From NCBI GenBank assembly GCA_964422365.1, contig CAYRAV010000041.1, positions 1-27,871 on the forward strand: a stretch of 27,871 nt of DNA. The letters are read 5' to 3'. Source of the stretch: CAYRAV01 sp964422365 (GTDB taxonomy: Bacteria > Bacillota > Clostridia > Lachnospirales > Lachnospiraceae). The stretch's first letter is position 1. Each line of letters starts with the position of its first letter. The notes under the pieces were generated by a model, which saw only the letters and a program-made list of their open reading frames with translations, ran no database searches and was not told where the DNA came from. Shown piece after piece: positions 8,558 to 16,309 of this stretch. Both the position numbers and the translations under genes were made by a program.

Positions 8558-8601
8558 AAAAATGATAGTATCCTAATTTTACATAGAACACTATCATTTT
8601 T
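8558..8601 (-). terminator. Intrinsic terminator of the fibro-slime surface protein gene
   Basis: Perfect 12-bp arms AAAAATGATAGT (8558-8569) and ACTATCATTTTT (8590-8601). On the minus strand the stem runs into TTTTTTATG. It lies 33 bp beyond the stop of the gene ending at 8634. Confidence 0.85.
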
Positions 8602-8633
8602 CGTAATTCTAAACTTTTTATACCTAAAGTATA

Positions 8634-11498
8634 TTATTTATTCTCTCGTTTTTTATGTCCAAATAATTCATATCCAGTATATATTACCACACCAGCTGAA
8701 AGAATAATACTAAACAACCAGAAAATTATATTTGCATTATCACCAGTCTTAGGTGCTGCTGCAGGTGCTGGGTCTGGAATCACTTTTACTGGGGCAGCAG
8801 GCTGTTCATCTTCCACTTCAACTGGAACATTTGGTATTTCTTCATCTGCCTCCACTATTTCTGGTGTTTCTGTCGGTTCCACTGTTGGTTCTATTGCCGG
8901 TTCTGCTATTGGTGCTTCCGTTGGTATCATCGTTGGCTCTATTGTTGGTACCATTGTCGGCTCTATTGTTGGTGCCACTGTTGGTTCTATTGTCGGCTCC
9001 GTTGTTGGTGCTTCTGTTGGTACTTTTGTTGGTGTTATCGTTGGTGCTGTTGTTGGTGCTGTTGTTGGTGTATTCATTGGTACTATTACAGGTGGTTTTG
9101 CCGGCTCCTTTGTTGGTGCTGCAGTTACTGGTTTCTCCGTTGGAATTGCAGTCGATGTAGGTGTTATGACAACTTCCACTTTTGGAGGTGCTATTGTTGG
9201 CTCTTCTGTTGGTTTTGCTGTCGGTACCTCTGTTGGTTTCTCTGTTGGAACAGGAGTTTCTATTGCTGGTGGAGTAACCGGAATTTGTTCATTTGTATAA
9301 ATAAATGCATTTGTGTTTTTTCCTTCTATTACTGTTCCCTGAACAACAACTCCATCTTCTGATACATAGCTGCTATTTTCCTTCTCAATCCCAGCAATCT
9401 GATATTTTGTATCCTCTGGCAATATTTCCTTAATCTTATAATCTGTAAGAACAGGAACTCCTGAAATAACTGCTTTTTCTCCTGCCTTCAATGTAATAAT
9501 ACCATTCTTTGCAGTCTTTTCTTCTTTGCCTACTGTATATTTTCCTTCATATGCTGTACTGTCAGAGCCTCCTCCAAACACATTAGACAAAGTTACTTTA
9601 AATGTAAATTCATCTTTTTTATCTACAAGATCACCATTAACTTTCTTACTAATTGCAATATCACCAATACGAACTTTATTTAAGTAGTTTGCCTGTAATG
9701 ATGTAATACCTGCATCTTCTGTTACATTTGTAAATACAAAAGCATCTCCATCTGTCCTGTCATCACTGACATAATAATTTTTATATGTACTATCAGATTT
9801 GACATCATTACTATTACTAATCTCAGTGCCCGGGTCTTCTAAATTCCATGATGTATCATATAATTCTGTCATTGTGCGATCTTTATTGGCTAATTCTTTT
9901 TGTGTAATTGTCATAATATCATGGTCTGTAAACTGATTGATATAACTTGTATCCTCATCTGTACGTAATTCTGGAGAATCTTTTACTTCTTTTCCTGTTT
10001 TTTTACTTTCTGTCGCATCTACAACATCATATACAAATACCTCTTTGTCTGTTACTTTCTTTGTAACTGGCTGCAAGGCTTCATTTACATTACTGATGTC
10101 AACTTTATTTGTTAATGCCAAACGGTTAGAGGAAACCAGATTAAAATTAATCATCATATTTGATTCAATTTTTCCTCTTTCCATATAAAACATCGTTAAA
10201 GTATGTGTTTTTGTTACATCACTTAAACTCTCTTTTAATTTTTTTGAAAAATCTGTCTGTAAATTTCTTTGAATATGTGCATCATCTACATACCATTTGT
10301 TTCTAACACTAAATGCATATTCATTGTCTTTTACTCCACTTACTTTTGAACTCAAATCTGCAAAATTAATGCTTCCGGTAACGATTCCATGTGCACCACC
10401 AATATCTAATGCCAAATGTCCATCAATAAATACCCATACATCATCATCACCAGAAAATTCAAATTCCATATCCTGTCCATTGACTTTTCCATCTTTTGTC
10501 ATAATAAATGGAATTTCAATTTTCACACCAAATCCATAATTTAATGAACTTTTATTACTATCAGCAGGAGAATTATATGGAAAGAAGCCTGGCTTCGTTT
10601 CTCTCTGCTCTGTGTAATTATCACCTTTTTCCTTTTTTTGATCATATACCTGTTGTGATTTACTGCTATAATAATTCAATTGCCCTTTTTCGTTTATTCG
10701 AACTGTATCATATGCACTGTCAAACTTATAACTTGTAACACCTGTTTTTTCATCTACAATTGTTCTAAATGGAAAAGAAACATTTTCTTTCACTTCTCCC
10801 AGTGGCAAATCCTTATTATCAGTATGCATTGTATTAGTGATAAAATCTTTATTAAAATATGGCAGTATCTCTGCCCCATTTGCTTGTGTTACATTTCCGT
10901 TACTGTCCAATCTATCATCTACCAAATTCTGGGTTGCTGCATTGTACAATGTATCTGTATAACGCTGCGAAGAATTTGCTGCTAACCAGAAGTTTTTATT
11001 CACATTATTTGTAGTACCATTTCCTGTATCACTATCACTGTTTCCAGGATAATAGAAATCTGTATTAGATGTATTAGGCTGATTACTATAGAATAAACCT
11101 AAATATAACGGATATCTGCTTGGATTATTCATGGCTTTATCATAATCCATAACATTCATCATAATGGTATTAAATTTTCCAAATGAGTTCTCTGTCTGTC
11201 TATTGCCATCATAACCATAGATACCATCATCAATTGTACCTGGCTTTGTTCCATTTGAATTTGCTACCTGACTATCGGAATAATAATCATAGAAAGTAGA
11301 TTTTACTACAAACATAGCATCTCCATTCTCATCATAAACCGGCTCAAGGGCAGTACCATTTTTCTGGCTCTCAACACTTCCTTCCGAAGCTAGTGCATTG
11401 CTCACTCCGCCAATAGAAGCAATAAGCAGCACCAATGAAAGAAAAAAAGATAAGACTTTCATTGGAGATTTTTTTAAATCTGTCGAAATCATTCTCAT
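8634..11498 (-). CDS. Secreted fibro-slime domain surface protein with sortase signal
   Basis: Predicted cell-wall-anchored protein. Seen in order: Lys-rich N-terminus and signal peptide ending near NALA (residue 38); a fibro-slime (PA14-like) domain at about 320-460 containing SGDDDVWVFIDGHLALDIGG; a middle region to about 600; a Cna-B/DUF7601-like beta domain at 612-735 (IAISKKVNGDLVDKKDEFTFKVTL); a Pro/Thr/Glu stalk at 740-912; then APKTGD (915-920), a membrane helix (923-945) and a basic tail. PKTGD with helix and tail is a sortase signal variant in gut Clostridia. The start is fixed by GGAGGAG five bases before ATG. The fibro-slime domain suggests binding or matrix formation, but ligand and role are unknown. 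It is monocistronic with its own terminator. No sortase gene is in the window. Confidence 0.88.
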   Translation of the reverse strand: MRMISTDLKKSPMKVLSFFLSLVLLIASIGGVSNALASEGSVESQKNGTALEPVYDENGDAMFVVKSTFYDYYSDSQVANSNGTKPGTIDDGIYGYDGNRQTENSFGKFNTIMMNVMDYDKAMNNPSRYPLYLGLFYSNQPNTSNTDFYYPGNSDSDTGNGTTNNVNKNFWLAANSSQRYTDTLYNAATQNLVDDRLDSNGNVTQANGAEILPYFNKDFITNTMHTDNKDLPLGEVKENVSFPFRTIVDEKTGVTSYKFDSAYDTVRINEKGQLNYYSSKSQQVYDQKKEKGDNYTEQRETKPGFFPYNSPADSNKSSLNYGFGVKIEIPFIMTKDGKVNGQDMEFEFSGDDDVWVFIDGHLALDIGGAHGIVTGSINFADLSSKVSGVKDNEYAFSVRNKWYVDDAHIQRNLQTDFSKKLKESLSDVTKTHTLTMFYMERGKIESNMMINFNLVSSNRLALTNKVDISNVNEALQPVTKKVTDKEVFVYDVVDATESKKTGKEVKDSPELRTDEDTSYINQFTDHDIMTITQKELANKDRTMTELYDTSWNLEDPGTEISNSNDVKSDSTYKNYYVSDDRTDGDAFVFTNVTEDAGITSLQANYLNKVRIGDIAISKKVNGDLVDKKDEFTFKVTLSNVFGGGSDSTAYEGKYTVGKEEKTAKNGIITLKAGEKAVISGVPVLTDYKIKEILPEDTKYQIAGIEKENSSYVSEDGVVVQGTVIEGKNTNAFIYTNEQIPVTPPAIETPVPTEKPTEVPTAKPTEEPTIAPPKVEVVITPTSTAIPTEKPVTAAPTKEPAKPPVIVPMNTPTTAPTTAPTITPTKVPTEAPTTEPTIEPTVAPTIEPTMVPTIEPTMIPTEAPIAEPAIEPTVEPTETPEIVEADEEIPNVPVEVEDEQPAAPVKVIPDPAPAAAPKTGDNANIIFWLFSIILSAGVVIYTGYELFGHKKRENK
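8859..9281 (-). repeat. Pro-Thr stalk coding repeats
   Basis: Degenerate 12-nt units encode repeated four-residue patterns such as PTIE, PTVA and PTEA across residues about 740-880 of the surface protein. Such stalks push the binding domains through the wall and commonly change length between strains by slippage. A plus-strand Leu/Val-rich open frame here is only their antisense shadow. Confidence 0.8.
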
Positions 11499-11538
11499 AA
11501 TAACTCCTCCTTTTTTATATAATTAAACAAAAAAGTCA

Positions 11539-11558
11539 ATATTATTTTTCAATAATAT
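11539..11558 (-). promoter_or_regulatory. Short hairpin in the leader of the surface protein gene
   Basis: Perfect 8-bp arms ATATTATT (11539-11546) and AATAATAT (11551-11558) with a 4-nt loop, about 40 bp upstream of the start. A possible promoter on the minus strand, TTGTAT-N17-TATATT, lies just upstream; its -10 overlaps the hairpin edge. AT-only stems form easily by chance, so the role is uncertain. Confidence 0.3.
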
Positions 11559-11605
11559 AACTTTTACCCCAAATTCATACAACATACAATTTATATTTCT
11601 CTATT

Positions 11606-11639
11606 ATTTTAGTATAGTTGTACAATTATATACTAAAAT
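11606..11639. promoter_or_regulatory. 34-bp perfect dyad upstream of the surface protein gene
   Basis: Eleven-base arms ATTTTAGTATA (11606-11616) and TATACTAAAAT (11629-11639) are perfectly complementary around a 12-bp centre that itself holds the palindrome TTGTACAA. It lies about 110 bp upstream of the surface gene start and could be an operator. The central AGTTGTACAAT is also found in the hairpin module at 15391, so relation to that repeat family is possible. Together with the fragment at 11695 this is what the 306-bp gap 11499-11804 holds. Confidence 0.45.
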
Positions 11640-11694
11640 AATATCATATTACCGTCTATTGTGCAATCATTAGTTACAAATTAGCAATAATTTA

Positions 11695-11740
11695 GGTAAC
11701 CGTTCAGCCATGCAGAAACAATTATGTAATATACATTTTG
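11695..11740 (-). repeat. Half copy of the palindromic repeat family
   Basis: Read on the minus strand, the segment ends with TTGTTTCTGCATGGCTGAAC and then GGTTACC. The same block, with TGCATGGCTGAAC, occurs inside element B (15672-15688), and with TGCATAGCTGAAC at the end of element A. The matching left hairpin arm is not found here, so this looks like a decayed or truncated copy. It lies 65 bp beyond the thiC stop. Confidence 0.6.
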
Positions 11741-11804
11741 AACAAAAAAGTTATAACTTTAACTTGGCTGGCGATTATATTGCAAACATATTTGAATATC
11801 TATT

Positions 11805-13115
11805 TTATTTTTCGGAGCAAAACTCTACTTTTTTTCCTTCTAAAATCATATTTGTAGTTCTCATGGCACACATTTTTCCACACATAGAACAAGTGTGCTT
11901 ATCTTCTGGTGGTGTACTTTCAAAATATGATCTGGCCTTTTCCCCATCTATTGCATACTGAAACATTTCTTCCCAATCTATTCTTCTTCTGGCATCACTC
12001 ATTTTGTTATCAATTTCTCTTGCATTGGGTATTCCTTTTGCGATATCAGCTGCATGTGCAGCAATTTTACTTGCAACAATTCCCTCCTTTACATCATTTA
12101 AATCCGGTAAACGTAAATGCTCTGCAGGTGTCACATAACATAAGAAATCTGCCCCATTTGCAGCTGCAATTGCGCCCCCGATTGCAGAAGTAATATGATC
12201 ATAACCAGGAGCAATGTCTGTTACCAAAGGTCCCAGGACATAAAATGGTGCATTATGACAAAGTCTCTTTTGTAATGCCATATTTGCTGCAATTTCATTC
12301 ATTGCCATGTGTCCCGGTCCTTCTACCATAACCTGTACATCCTTCTCCCATGCACATTTCGTTAAATATCCTAATTCAATTAATTCTGAAATCTGGCCTG
12401 CATCTGTACTATCATGAATAGAGCCTGGCCGAAGTGCATCACCCAAACTAATTGTCACATCATATTCTCTTAAAATCTCTAATACTTCATCATAATACTC
12501 ATAAAATGGATTTTCATTTCCTGTCATTTCCATCCATGCAAATAGTAATGAACCTCCACGTGAAACAATATTAGTCAAACGTCCTTCTCTCTTAAATGCT
12601 TCTACCGCTCTGCGATTAATTCCTGCATGAATTGTCATAAAATCCACACCCTCTTTTGCATGAGCCTCAATTACCTTTAAAAAATCTTTTGCTGTAATTT
12701 CTAATAAATCTTTTTCTAAATAACCAATTGCATCATACATTGGCACAGTACCAATCATTGCAGGTGATATTTCTATTAATTCTGTTCTAAATTTATTGGT
12801 TTTTCCATAGTTTGATAAATCCATTATTGCTTCGCAGCCAAAATCAATTGCCATTTTTACTTTTTGCATTTCTACATCATAATTTTTACAATCACCTGAA
12901 ATACCAAGATTAACATTGATTTTAGTTTTTAACCCTGTTCCAATTCCTTCTGCTGATAAAGAGGTATGATTTACATTAGCTGGAATCGCTACTTGTCCAC
13001 TTGCTGCTAGTTCGCATAGTTTTTTCACATCCATATTTTCTTTTCCTGCGACAGTTTCCATTTCTTTTGTTATAATCCCCTTTTTTGCAGCTTCCATTTG
13101 TGTCTTATAATTCAT
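11805..13115 (-). CDS. thiC: Phosphomethylpyrimidine synthase ThiC
   Basis: Radical SAM enzyme that rearranges aminoimidazole ribotide to hydroxymethylpyrimidine phosphate, the pyrimidine half of thiamine. Seen: MNYKTQMEAAKKG start, the barrel with VNLGISGD, MTIHAG, SLGDALRPGSIHD, MVEGPGHM, LGPLVTDIAPGYDHI, and the C-terminal cluster motif at Cys409, Cys412 and Cys416. The spacing is CX2CX3C, one residue shorter than the CX2CX4C of E. coli; I believe this is usual in the short (about 430-residue) anaerobe form, lacking the N-terminal extension. A TPP riboswitch and leader terminator precede it. No other thi genes are adjacent, so it is a single regulated gene here. Confidence 0.97.
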   Translation of the reverse strand: MNYKTQMEAAKKGIITKEMETVAGKENMDVKKLCELAASGQVAIPANVNHTSLSAEGIGTGLKTKINVNLGISGDCKNYDVEMQKVKMAIDFGCEAIMDLSNYGKTNKFRTELIEISPAMIGTVPMYDAIGYLEKDLLEITAKDFLKVIEAHAKEGVDFMTIHAGINRRAVEAFKREGRLTNIVSRGGSLLFAWMEMTGNENPFYEYYDEVLEILREYDVTISLGDALRPGSIHDSTDAGQISELIELGYLTKCAWEKDVQVMVEGPGHMAMNEIAANMALQKRLCHNAPFYVLGPLVTDIAPGYDHITSAIGGAIAAANGADFLCYVTPAEHLRLPDLNDVKEGIVASKIAAHAADIAKGIPNAREIDNKMSDARRRIDWEEMFQYAIDGEKARSYFESTPPEDKHTCSMCGKMCAMRTTNMILEGKKVEFCSEK

Positions 13116-13176
13116 ATTATTATACCAATCCTTTCCTGTTTATAATAATGTATTCTTTTTATTTTATTCCAATAAC

Positions 13177-13205
13177 AAAAAAAGTATGCTCTATGGAAAG
13201 CATAC
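13177..13205 (-). terminator. Leader terminator of the TPP riboswitch
   Basis: Arms GTATGCT (13184-13190) and AGCATAC (13199-13205) with an 8-nt loop. On the minus strand the hairpin is followed by seven U residues, downstream of the aptamer and before the thiC ribosome site. This is a classic expression platform for premature termination when thiamine pyrophosphate is bound. Confidence 0.9.
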
Positions 13206-13259
13206 CATCTTTTATTAACGATAACCTATATCTTGATTCTCACTAAAATAGTTTTCCTA

Positions 13260-13337
13260 CGTTGGCATGATCCACATCAGGTATAAAGGTCAAAGTTTCT
13301 AACTTCCTCTCAGCCTGTCACACAGACTCCCTCAACG
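13260..13337 (-). promoter_or_regulatory. TPP riboswitch aptamer (THI element)
   Basis: On the minus strand the conserved blocks appear in order: GGGAGTC, then the pyrimidine-binding GGCTGAGAGGA, then ACCTGAT, then GGATCATGCCAACG. The outer P1 stem is CGTTG (13333-13337) with CAACG (13260-13264). Position directly before a terminator and thiC supports thiamine-pyrophosphate control by transcription termination. Confidence 0.97.
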
Positions 13338-13343
13338 AATTGT

Positions 13344-13372
13344 ACTCTATCATATTATACTAAAAAAGTCAA
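13344..13372 (-). promoter_or_regulatory. Promoter of the thiC leader
   Basis: On the minus strand, TTGACT (13367-13372), 17-bp spacer, TAGAGT (13344-13349), which places the start a few bases before the riboswitch P1 stem. A better-looking TATAAT inside the spacer has no suitable -35. The -35 overlaps a 12-bp palindrome AAGAAATTTCTT (13371-13382). Confidence 0.5.
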
Positions 13373-13400
13373 GAAATTTCTTAATCGGCTTGTCAAACAT

Positions 13401-13590
13401 TATAACAGTTCAGCTATGCCAATTCATCATTTGTCAGAATATACATTTTCACTAAAAAATAGATCAATTGACTGACAAATGATTCATTGATGGTATCTGC
13501 CATATAGACATGACGGTACAAAATGCCTTTAGCCTGCAAATGTTCCTATGCACTTTGCACAATTATTTCTGCATAGCTGAACCGTTACCA
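13401..13590. mobile_element. Element A: MITE-like palindromic element
   Basis: Terminal inverted repeats TAACAGTTCAGCTATGC (13403-13419) and the complement of TAACGGTTCAGCTATGC (13571-13587) match at 16 of 17 positions. Inside is a 12-bp perfect hairpin, ATCATTTGTCAG (13426-13437) with CTGACAAATGAT (13472-13483), followed by a segment shared with elements B and C (TTCACTAAAA ... GACTG ... TTCATTG-TG). No open frame of significance. Size, termini and repetition fit a non-autonomous transposable element. No target duplication could be defined. This occupies part of the 890-bp gap between thiC and the CBS protein gene. Confidence 0.7.
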
Positions 13591-13773
13591 AACGTTCATA
13601 TTTTGTTTACATTTTTTTTGACTCTTCTTCATACTTTGCACATATTTATCGTATATACTAGGATACATAAGAAAGAACAAATTTATTTGTTCGAAAAAAT
13701 ATGTTGTTCAGGTTCGTTTGAATTTGGCTTCATAGTTTTTCATTCTTCTCCTTCCAAATTCATATAAAATAAT

Positions 13774-13798
13774 AAAAAACGGCAGTTTGCCGTTTTTT
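13774..13798. terminator. Bidirectional intrinsic terminator
   Basis: Perfect 11-bp stem AAAAAACGGCA (13774-13784) with TGCCGTTTTTT (13788-13798) and a 3-nt loop. Six U residues follow in either direction. On the minus strand it would end transcripts from the CBS protein gene; on the plus strand it would end any transcript from a possible promoter at 13618-13646. Confidence 0.8.
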
Positions 13799-13812
13799 AT
13801 TACCCTTTTTTC

Positions 13813-13900
13813 TAAAGAACACACAATAAACACATTTTTTCTGAATTTAGAACACATAAAAGACACATTTTCTGTTTATACTAAAGAACATAGATAGTGT
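13813..13900. repeat. Three loosely repeated GAACA segments
   Basis: The text AAAGAACACA...AAACACATTTTTTCTG (from 13813) is repeated loosely as TAGAACACA...GACACATTTTCTG (from 13848), and AAAGAACA appears again near 13882. The unit step is about 35 bp. It may be a decayed direct repeat or a binding-site array. No gene covers it. Confidence 0.3.
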
Positions 13901-13953
13901 TTTATACACTTTCTACTCCCACCCTATTATACGCTTTGGGGATTTATCCCCAG

Positions 13954-13994
13954 AAGAGCTGTACACCATTGCATTTGTGTACAGCTCTTTTGTT
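13954..13994 (+). terminator. Strong hairpin, oriented as a plus-strand terminator
   Basis: Perfect 13-bp arms AAGAGCTGTACAC (13954-13966) and GTGTACAGCTCTT (13977-13989) followed on the plus strand by TTGTTCT. On the minus strand the tail is CTGGGG, which is not a U-tract. Just upstream is a second hairpin GGGGAT-TT-ATCCCC. The plus orientation is odd because no annotated plus-strand gene leads into it; it may instead stabilise the end of the CBS protein mRNA. Confidence 0.55.
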
Positions 13995-14006
13995 CTAGAC
14001 ATTCTT

Positions 14007-15350
14007 TCAGTTTTTCATTGCATCTTTGCATAATACTCTTACATAGCGAATCATTTTATTTTGTACATCTAAGATATGAAACAGATATCCTTTGTACTCT
14101 ACAGTTGCCCGCTCATCATCTTCAGGAATATGTCCAAGCAAAGATATGAGCAATCCATTTAAGGTTTCATAATCTTCTTGCTCTTCTTCCATATTAATCC
14201 CTAATTCTTCTTCAACCTCTTCTAATGGTGCCAGTCCTTTCATAAAATAGCGTTCTTCATTTTGTTTGATAATCATTTTTTCTTCGATATCAAATTCATC
14301 AGAGATATTTCCAACAATTTCTTCTAAGATATCTTCCATTGCTACTATTCCTGCTGTTTGTCCATATTCATCAATTGCCACTGCCATATGAACATTTTTT
14401 AACTGCATATCATGAAACAATATGTCTATTCCTTGTGTATCAGGAACCAAATATGGCGGTTTTGCCAATTTTATAATTGGAATCTGCTTTTCTTCTGCTT
14501 TTCCATGCATGACATAATATTTTGTAATATCTTTTAAATACAACATTCCTATCACATTATCAATATCATCCTCATAAACCGGAAATCTGGAATATGTAGT
14601 TTCAAGAATATATTTTAATGCATCTTCAACTGTCATTGTACTGTCAAGTGCAATAATTTTTTTCCGATGTGTCATAATATCTCTTACTTCTTTTTCATCA
14701 AATTCAATAATATTCGATATCATTTCTACTTCACTGTCTTCTAAAACACCTTGTTCTAATCCTTCGTTCACAACAGAAATAATCTCATCTTCTGTTAAAT
14801 TATCCTCTACTTCTTCTGGTTTTATCCCCATACATCTTAACATAAAATGAATACTTATCTTAATGAGCTTCCCAAAAGGTCTCCATAACTTCAAAAATTT
14901 GTTAAAAAAAACAATATTTTTATCAACCGTTTTTTTAGAATTTTTCAGACCTAGTTTTCCAGGTAAAATATTTCCAAATAATATAACAATATAAATTATC
15001 ATTATGATCCATACTATTTGAAATGCAATATAAAAAAACATTCTCTCTTTCTTTATCTGTAATACATTTAAAATCCCTTTAAAAACAGGATAAAACATTT
15101 TTCCATAAAGAATACCTATTATTATATTAATGCTTGTTAATATTCCCAATAACAGATTGTTTTTTTCCTGTAACTCTTCTATTACCTTTACCACTATCTT
15201 CATCTTGGGATTTTCTTCTATACTTTCTTTTAACTCTGTCTCACTCAGATTACCTAATGCTGCTATTGTTTTAGACATAATATACTCTATTACAAGTAAT
15301 ATTATAAAGACTGGAATATTCCAAAAATAATATGACTCTTCCAAATTCAT
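14007..15350 (-). CDS. CNNM/CorC-type membrane protein with CBS pair (HlyC family)
   Basis: Integral membrane protein of the CNNM/CorC group, linked to divalent cation (Mg2+) export; older annotation calls it hemolysin. Seen: a DUF21-like membrane part with helices near residues 12-30, 66-84 and 105-130, a linker, the tell-tale EDSEVEMISNIIEFDEKEVRDIMTHR before the CBS pair (about 225-345), the HMAVAIDEYGQTAGIVAMEDILEEIVG signature of the second CBS, and a CorC_HlyC C-terminal domain (about 360-445). Length 447 is normal. AAGGAG sits very close to the ATG, so efficiency may be low. The N-terminal membrane domain is divergent. It is monocistronic between two repeat-filled gaps. Family sure; the transported ion is inferred. 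Confidence 0.9.
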   Translation of the reverse strand: MNLEESYYFWNIPVFIILLVIEYIMSKTIAALGNLSETELKESIEENPKMKIVVKVIEELQEKNNLLLGILTSINIIIGILYGKMFYPVFKGILNVLQIKKERMFFYIAFQIVWIIMIIYIVILFGNILPGKLGLKNSKKTVDKNIVFFNKFLKLWRPFGKLIKISIHFMLRCMGIKPEEVEDNLTEDEIISVVNEGLEQGVLEDSEVEMISNIIEFDEKEVRDIMTHRKKIIALDSTMTVEDALKYILETTYSRFPVYEDDIDNVIGMLYLKDITKYYVMHGKAEEKQIPIIKLAKPPYLVPDTQGIDILFHDMQLKNVHMAVAIDEYGQTAGIVAMEDILEEIVGNISDEFDIEEKMIIKQNEERYFMKGLAPLEEVEEELGINMEEEQEDYETLNGLLISLLGHIPEDDERATVEYKGYLFHILDVQNKMIRYVRVLCKDAMKN

Positions 15351-15390
15351 TCTCCTTTTGTATCTTTCTAGAGCGTATTTGCTCTATAAA

Positions 15391-15469
15391 AATAGTTGTA
15401 CAATCTGATTTTAATTGGTAAACTCCTCTATGCAGATTATACAACTATTCCTGCATAGTTAAACTATAA
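15391..15469. repeat. Element E: solo hairpin module of the repeat family
   Basis: Arms AATAGTTGTACAATCTG (15391-15407) and CAGATTATACAACTATT (15433-15449) pair at 16 of 17 positions; the tail CCTGCATAGTTAAACTATAA (15450-15469) parallels the TCTGCATAGCTGAACCGTTA terminus of element A. The same module (arms plus tail) is nested within element B. It lies in the leader or promoter zone of the CBS protein gene, 41 bp upstream of its start. Confidence 0.6.
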
Positions 15470-15506
15470 TCTTTTTTCTAACATTCTCACAAACAAATCA
15501 TATTTG

Positions 15507-15773
15507 GAATCATTCAGAAGGTGCCATTCACAAAATGCCGGAATATCCATATTCACTAAAATATAATATTATGACTGGTCATTTTGTTCATGGTGCTGGG
15601 CATCCGCCCTATCGAAACAATTGTACAATATGCCTTAGTGAGCAAGCCTCTGCGTGCATATTATACAATTGTTTCTGCATGGCTGAACTGTCATGTCATA
15701 TGTGCAAATTGTACTTTATGAGCCATCTCCCACATACCATTCACATATGACTTCACATCTTCTGAACAGTTAC
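15507..15773. mobile_element. Element B: larger MITE-like element with nested hairpin
   Basis: Left end GGAATCATTCAGAAGGTGCC and right end (complement) AGTAACTGTTCAGAAGATGT form degraded terminal inverted repeats. Its left and right parts align by eye with element C (GAAGGTGCCATTC, AAAATGCC-GAATATC, CACTAAAA at left; CATATGTGCAAATTGTACTTTATGAGC and CACATATGACTTC at right). Relative to C it carries an extra block at about 15605-15695. An open plus-strand frame of 71 codons within it looks non-coding. It fills most of the 460-bp gap between the CBS protein gene and mazF. Confidence 0.7.
15614..15693. repeat. E-type hairpin module nested in element B
   Basis: Arms GAAACAATTGTACAATATGC (15614-15633) and GCATATTATACAATTGTTTC (15656-15675) pair at 19 of 20 positions; tail TGCATGGCTGAACTGTCA follows. 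Module and tail match element E and the fragment at 11695. Absence of this block from element C suggests it inserted into an ancestral B. Confidence 0.6.
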
Positions 15774-15812
15774 TTATATTCTTATACTTATGTATGTTGT
15801 ATTCTCCTCAGA

Positions 15813-16157
15813 TTATACCAAAGATAAACTAACCAAAAGTGCCTCATTAATTTTTTTTAAGATTTCATCATTTAAATGACAAACTTTTTCTTTCAATCTT
15901 GATTTATCTATGGTCCTTACCTGCTCTAATAAAATCACAGAGTCCTTCATAATTCCATATTGTTCTGCGTTAATCTCTACATGAGTAGGCAGTTTTGCTT
16001 TATTCATTTTAGATGTAATTGCTGCACAAATTACAGTAGGGCTATGCCTGTTTCCTGTATCATTTTGAATAATCAATACCGGTCTTACTCCACCCTGTTC
16101 GGAGCCTACTACCGGTCTTAAATCTGCATAAAAAATATCTCCTCGTCGAATAATCAC
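15813..16157 (-). CDS. mazF: MazF/PemK-family endoribonuclease (NdoA-like)
   Basis: Predicted sequence-specific mRNA interferase toxin. Seen: IIRRGDIFYADLRPVVGSEQGGVRPVLIIQND, the beta-barrel start with the conserved GGVRPV loop, AAITSK with the catalytic-region Thr/Ser, and the LLEQVRTIDKSRL segment; these are close to Bacillus NdoA. Length 114 is typical. It starts with GTG, six bases after AGGAG. In Bacillus, the antitoxin gene ndoAI lies between alr and ndoA; here that 340-bp gap holds element C and no frame with antitoxin features or a ribosome site. The gene is flanked on both sides by elements of one family. Function call is firm; whether a cognate antitoxin exists elsewhere is unknown. 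Confidence 0.93.
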   Translation of the reverse strand: MIIRRGDIFYADLRPVVGSEQGGVRPVLIIQNDTGNRHSPTVICAAITSKMNKAKLPTHVEINAEQYGIMKDSVILLEQVRTIDKSRLKEKVCHLNDEILKKINEALLVSLSLV

Positions 16158-16309
16158 TTTATACTCCTATCTGCCCAATTGGGCTAAAACATGTCTGCAC
16201 TCTTACAAACTTTTGGCTTACTTAGTCTAAGTATTACCACTTTTTCCCGGAGTATTCACTTTAATTTCAACGTACTATTGTATATTAGAAAAATTTTGCT
16301 GTTAAACTT

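Noticed and set aside
8753..9160. Plus-strand open frame rich in Leu and Val over the surface protein gene
   Set aside because: It is the antisense reading of Pro/Thr codon repeats; no ribosome site and no independent coding signal.
11805..13000. CX2CX3C cluster motif of ThiC as a defect
   Set aside because: One residue shorter than E. coli, but otherwise intact in a short-form enzyme; I believe this spacing is usual in anaerobe ThiC.
15535..15750. Plus-strand open frames inside elements A, B and C
   Set aside because: They follow palindromic repeat sequence, differ between homologous copies and lack ribosome sites.
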